From assembly GCA_001915545.1 (NCBI GenBank), contig MNQS01000111.1:1-26772 (forward strand): a DNA stretch of 26,772 bases, in the 5' to 3' direction. Position 1 is the first letter of the stretch, and every line of letters starts with the position of its first letter. A program made the translations under genes and the position numbers. This document shows positions 24,185 through 26,772 of this stretch, piece after piece. Source of the stretch: Bacteroides sp. 43_108. Lineage in GTDB: Bacteria > Bacteroidota > Bacteroidia > Bacteroidales > Bacteroidaceae. The notes beneath the pieces were generated by a model. The model searched no databases and was not told where the DNA came from. It saw only the letters and a program-made list of their open reading frames with translations.

Positions 24185-24508
24185 ATGAATGATAGCGATT
24201 TTATAAAATATGTAAGTGAACAACTTAGCCGCTTGCATGAAGAGAAAGAAAATATAGACTTTCGTTGTAAGGATTCCTTGGAATATGTACTTAATTTTAA
24301 GAAGAAAATATACGAACATATTGATTCATGTAAAAACGAAAAGAAAATTAAATTCGAATGGCATAATGTAGTAGAATCTCCTCGTTGCGTAGATATGCGT
24401 CAATATATGGATGATGATTTGGTTAATGAGTTGGCAAAAAAAGGATACTTTTACTTAGGTCAAGAATCATCAAACGATGTTATCATCTTGGAAAACAAAA
24501 ATAAATAG
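24185..24508 (+). CDS. Unknown 107-residue charged cytoplasmic protein
   Basis: I chose the start at 24185 (MNDSDFIKYVSEQLSRLHEE) because the longer frame from 24113 would translate through a perfect palindrome and has no better ribosome-binding site. The protein is highly charged and mostly helical up to ~60 (HEEKENIDFRCKDSLEYVLN, FKKKIYEHIDSCKNEKKIK). A mixed segment follows with MRQYMDDDLVNELAKKGYFY near the end. No signal peptide or membrane segment is seen. It ends 8 bases before the BACON lipoprotein start, so the two are almost certainly co-transcribed. I do not recognise the family; a small regulator or immunity-type partner is possible but unproven. Confidence 0.65.
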   Translation: MNDSDFIKYVSEQLSRLHEEKENIDFRCKDSLEYVLNFKKKIYEHIDSCKNEKKIKFEWHNVVESPRCVDMRQYMDDDLVNELAKKGYFYLGQESSNDVIILENKNK

Positions 24509-24516
24509 TATTTACA

Positions 24517-26271
24517 ATGAATCGATTTTTATTTATTATACTTCCTGTATTTGTTGTGTCTTTTGTCTTACTGTCCTGCTCGGAAGAAAACATTAGTCCT
24601 GAAAATGCAAAAATTAGTCAATTAGAAGAAAATAGCTTTATCTGTTCAAATTCAGAAAATATAGTAGAAATCCATTTTACTACAAATGCTAAATGGTCAG
24701 CCACTACAAATGCCGAATGGTGTGAACTATCTCCAACATTTGGAAATTCAGGAAATCAAGTTCTTGTTGTGAAAGTATATGAAAATTCAACCAATAGCGA
24801 CCGTAATGCTATTGTAACAATAGAATGTGGCTTTGATAAGCAGTCTGTTACAATTCAGCAAAAACAAAATAATTTTATTGAACTTTCTTCATCAGTTTGT
24901 AACATTGAAGGCTCTGGAGGATTTATAAATTTATCCGTAACATCTAATATAACTTACATTTATAATATTAGTGATGATTGGGTCTCTATGACAATAAATG
25001 ATGAGGATAAAGGTACTGGTGGCAAAAAAACATATATAATAAAAGTAGATGAAAATAAGACAACAAGTAAACGGACTGCAACAATTGTATTTTTAGGAGA
25101 GAACATTAGTAAAAAATTGATAATTAATCAAGAAATCAAAAAATATCCTAAAAATTATGATTTTGAATGCGAAGGTCTTTTTTACAAAATATTATCTATA
25201 GAAAACCTTACGGCTACTGTAGTAGGTGGTGAAGGCATTTATTCTGGTGATATAAATATCCCAGACAGAGTTACGTATAATGGGAAAACACTTGTTGTAA
25301 CAAGTATCGATGATGGGGCATTTTATCGTTCAAACATAGGGAATGTTACTTTAGGAAGGAATATTGAATACATTGGGCGTGCTGCATTTTATGGAAGCCT
25401 AATAGAAAAAATTTCAATTCCAGCATCCGTTAAAACCCTTTACGAAAGGAGCTTTGATGAATGTATAAAATTATCAGAGGTCATAATAGAAGATGGTACT
25501 TCTACATTATATTTTTATTGTTCCTCTAACAATGTACCAGAATACTTTGTTAATTGCCCAATAAGAAAATTATACATAGGTCGGACTATCGATCATTGGC
25601 CTTGGAATCCCGGATTTTCAGATTTATCTCAATGTGAAGATATTAAATTAGGTTCTTGTGTTACTTCAATTGATAGTCACCTCCTATCAGGTGCAACAAA
25701 GATTACTTCTTTGAAAATTCCATCTAGTGTAACTTTTATGGGTGATGGAGCTTTTGACAAATGTATAAGTCTTAAGGAACTCATTTTTGAGGATGGTGCT
25801 TCCACATTAGTATATACAGCGGGAAGAGGTTCTGTGGACACTGGCGGAGGTACTGGTGGAGTTGTAAATTATTCCATGTTTTGTGATTCTCCTATAGAAT
25901 ATGTTTATATAGGTCGTAATTTTCAAGTGTCAGAATCTTATACCTCAGCAGGTGCATTATTAGATTATGCTCCCGTAAAGGAACTTGAGATAGGAAAAGG
26001 TGTAGAAGAATTGGTATCCCTAAGATATTTAAGAGAACTAGAACAAGTGTCTATTCCGTTCAGCATTTCCTTAATAAATGGGTTTAATGGATGTGGCAAA
26101 TTAAATAAGATTTATTGTGAAGGTACAACACCTCCAAAATTTAAATATTCATTTAATGCATTTGACAGCAAAGTATACATTGATTGTTGTTTATATGTTC
26201 CTGCAAGCTCTATTGGTAGTTATAAATCGGCAGATATATGGAAAAATTTCTTTAATATTTGCTCATTATAA
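24517..26271 (+). CDS. Surface lipoprotein with two BACON domains and BspA-type leucine-rich repeats
   Basis: MNRFLFIILPVFVVSFVLLSC is a lipoprotein signal with Cys21, followed by acidic SEEN, which fits surface export. BACON-like domain 1 (~35-115) contains KWSATTNAEWCELSPTFG and ends VTIQQK. Domain 2 (~118-208) contains DDWVSMTIND and ends KLIINQE. From ~250 to the end are LRR_5/BspA repeats of the type IPASVKTLYERSFDECIKL and IPSSVTFMGDGAFDKC, with the usual cap LYVPASSIGSYKSADIWKNF. Such proteins bind mucins, host matrix or other cells. It is much more AT-rich than the left-hand genes, suggesting recent acquisition. Domain assignment is firm; the ligand is unknown. Confidence 0.9.
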   Translation: MNRFLFIILPVFVVSFVLLSCSEENISPENAKISQLEENSFICSNSENIVEIHFTTNAKWSATTNAEWCELSPTFGNSGNQVLVVKVYENSTNSDRNAIVTIECGFDKQSVTIQQKQNNFIELSSSVCNIEGSGGFINLSVTSNITYIYNISDDWVSMTINDEDKGTGGKKTYIIKVDENKTTSKRTATIVFLGENISKKLIINQEIKKYPKNYDFECEGLFYKILSIENLTATVVGGEGIYSGDINIPDRVTYNGKTLVVTSIDDGAFYRSNIGNVTLGRNIEYIGRAAFYGSLIEKISIPASVKTLYERSFDECIKLSEVIIEDGTSTLYFYCSSNNVPEYFVNCPIRKLYIGRTIDHWPWNPGFSDLSQCEDIKLGSCVTSIDSHLLSGATKITSLKIPSSVTFMGDGAFDKCISLKELIFEDGASTLVYTAGRGSVDTGGGTGGVVNYSMFCDSPIEYVYIGRNFQVSESYTSAGALLDYAPVKELEIGKGVEELVSLRYLRELEQVSIPFSISLINGFNGCGKLNKIYCEGTTPPKFKYSFNAFDSKVYIDCCLYVPASSIGSYKSADIWKNFFNICSL

Positions 26272-26357
26272 AATGACTAAGTTCACTAATCTTTTTTGAA
26301 AATGCGTGTGGAGGAAAATCTATGATGATAGAGGACTATTATTTTGTTTGTATTAGT

Positions 26358-26404
26358 CTGCTTTTAAATAAAGCAGCCTTATATTAGACTGCTTTATTTT
26401 TCCT
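26358..26404 (+). terminator. Terminator after the BACON-LRR gene, probably bidirectional
   Basis: AATAAAGCAG (26367-26376) and CTGCTTTATT (26389-26398) are perfect arms with a 12-base loop, followed by TTTTCC. An extra CTGCTTT at 26358-26364 can pair with the same left arm. On the minus strand a T-run also follows, so it can end the small convergent frame at 26418. Confidence 0.8.
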
Positions 26405-26417
26405 TTTGTTGTGATGA

Positions 26418-26675
26418 TTACATTTTTAATCCTTTGCTTTTCTTCTCTTCCTGCACGGTGGATCGCAAGGATTGCCTTAGTTTGTCCCATTGTTCCTTAA
26501 ACCAGTCAGAGATGGGCTGTCTGTTTATTGTCAGTACAAGTTTACTGTTGTCAGTCGGATTTTTCTCTACTCTGAAAATATCATTCTTGGTCCCAAACCT
26601 TCTCCTATACTCTTCAGAGTAAATCTTTCCACTGCATTGTAGAGCCTCTTTCTTTACCATAAGTCGATCTATCAT
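26418..26675 (-). CDS. Small orphan reading frame of 85 residues, unknown
   Basis: The frame reads MIDRLMVKKEALQCSGKIYS and ends KKSKGLKM. It is basic, with RRRFGTKNDIFRVEKNP and a Trp-containing amphipathic helix (PISDWFKEQWDKLRQSL) near 54-70. The frame closes with a stop at 26715-26717, so it is not simply the cut end of a longer gene in the same frame. A weak promoter (CTTTG, 18 bases, TAATTTTA on the minus strand, near 26696-26725) precedes it, but no ribosome-binding site is clear. It converges on the bidirectional terminator. Base use and position suggest accessory or mobile DNA; I do not recognise the family. Confidence 0.4.
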   Translation of the reverse strand: MIDRLMVKKEALQCSGKIYSEEYRRRFGTKNDIFRVEKNPTDNSKLVLTINRQPISDWFKEQWDKLRQSLRSTVQEEKKSKGLKM

Positions 26676-26703
26676 AGGGATATTCAGTAAATAGAATAAA
26701 ATT

Positions 26704-26757
26704 AGCCAACTAATTCATACACAAAGTGTTGCGAATTAGCTGGCTTTTTTGTATCTT
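26704..26757. repeat. Inverted repeat at the right edge, possible terminator
   Basis: AGCCAACTAATTC (26704-26716) and GAATTAGCTGGCT (26733-26745) pair with one mismatch across a 16-base loop. On the plus strand a run of Ts (26745-26750) follows, as in an intrinsic terminator. On the minus strand the left arm overlaps the weak promoter of the orphan frame. Confidence 0.5.
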
Positions 26758-26772
26758 TAGGTATTCCCCCGA

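Noticed and set aside
26696..26745. Invertible (phase-variable) promoter
   Set aside because: A promoter overlaps an inverted repeat, but the arms are only 16 bases apart, too close for a usual invertase substrate, and no recombinase gene is in view.

Overview
The window looks like the chromosome of a Bacteroidales bacterium of the Prevotella/Bacteroides type. The evidence is a SusC/SusD pair, surface lipoproteins with an acidic residue run after the lipidated cysteine, a C10 (streptopain/interpain-like) protease, BACON and BspA-type repeats, secreted proteins with sorting-like C-termini, and promoters of the Bacteroidetes form TTTG-N19-TAnnTTTG. The clearest promoter is in front of the tRNA-Leu. 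Genus and species cannot be fixed from this sequence.

Left part (1-12440). A frameshifted remnant of a carbohydrate-binding-module-like gene ends at 216. It faces an 872-residue secreted protein of unknown function on the minus strand. Upstream of that is a minus-strand nutrient-acquisition operon, transcribed from about 12235 leftwards: a long leader of about 480 nt, a SusC-type TonB-dependent transporter, a SusD-type lipoprotein, a 655-residue surface lipoprotein and a secreted C10 cysteine protease. A hairpin terminator lies between the last two genes. Protease plus SusCD suggests peptide or protein use rather than glycan use, as in RagAB-type systems.

Middle part (12471-19550). An OmpR/PhoB-type response regulator and its histidine kinase (minus strand) are divergent from a PiT-type phosphate transporter with a PhoU-like cytoplasmic tail (plus strand). 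Then come about 900 bases of very small plus-strand reading frames, including a 39-residue and a 27-residue membrane peptide, closed by a strong terminator. A convergent outer-membrane porin of the phosphate-selective O/P family follows. The regulator pair, inner-membrane transporter and outer-membrane porin read naturally as a phosphate uptake neighbourhood.

Right-middle part (19550-23250). A non-coding stretch carries four to five short dyads spaced exactly 22 bases apart. It lies upstream of formate--tetrahydrofolate ligase (fhs) and a DUF389 membrane protein, which probably form one operon ending at a strong terminator. A tRNA-Leu(CAA) gene follows with a textbook promoter and its own terminator.

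Right end (23250-26772). This part is visibly more AT-rich and looks like accessory DNA inserted beside the tRNA. It holds an Abi-family HEPN protein (minus strand), a control region with a promoter, a short terminated leader RNA and a perfect palindrome, an unknown 107-residue protein, a BACON plus leucine-rich-repeat surface lipoprotein, and a small orphan reading frame at the edge.
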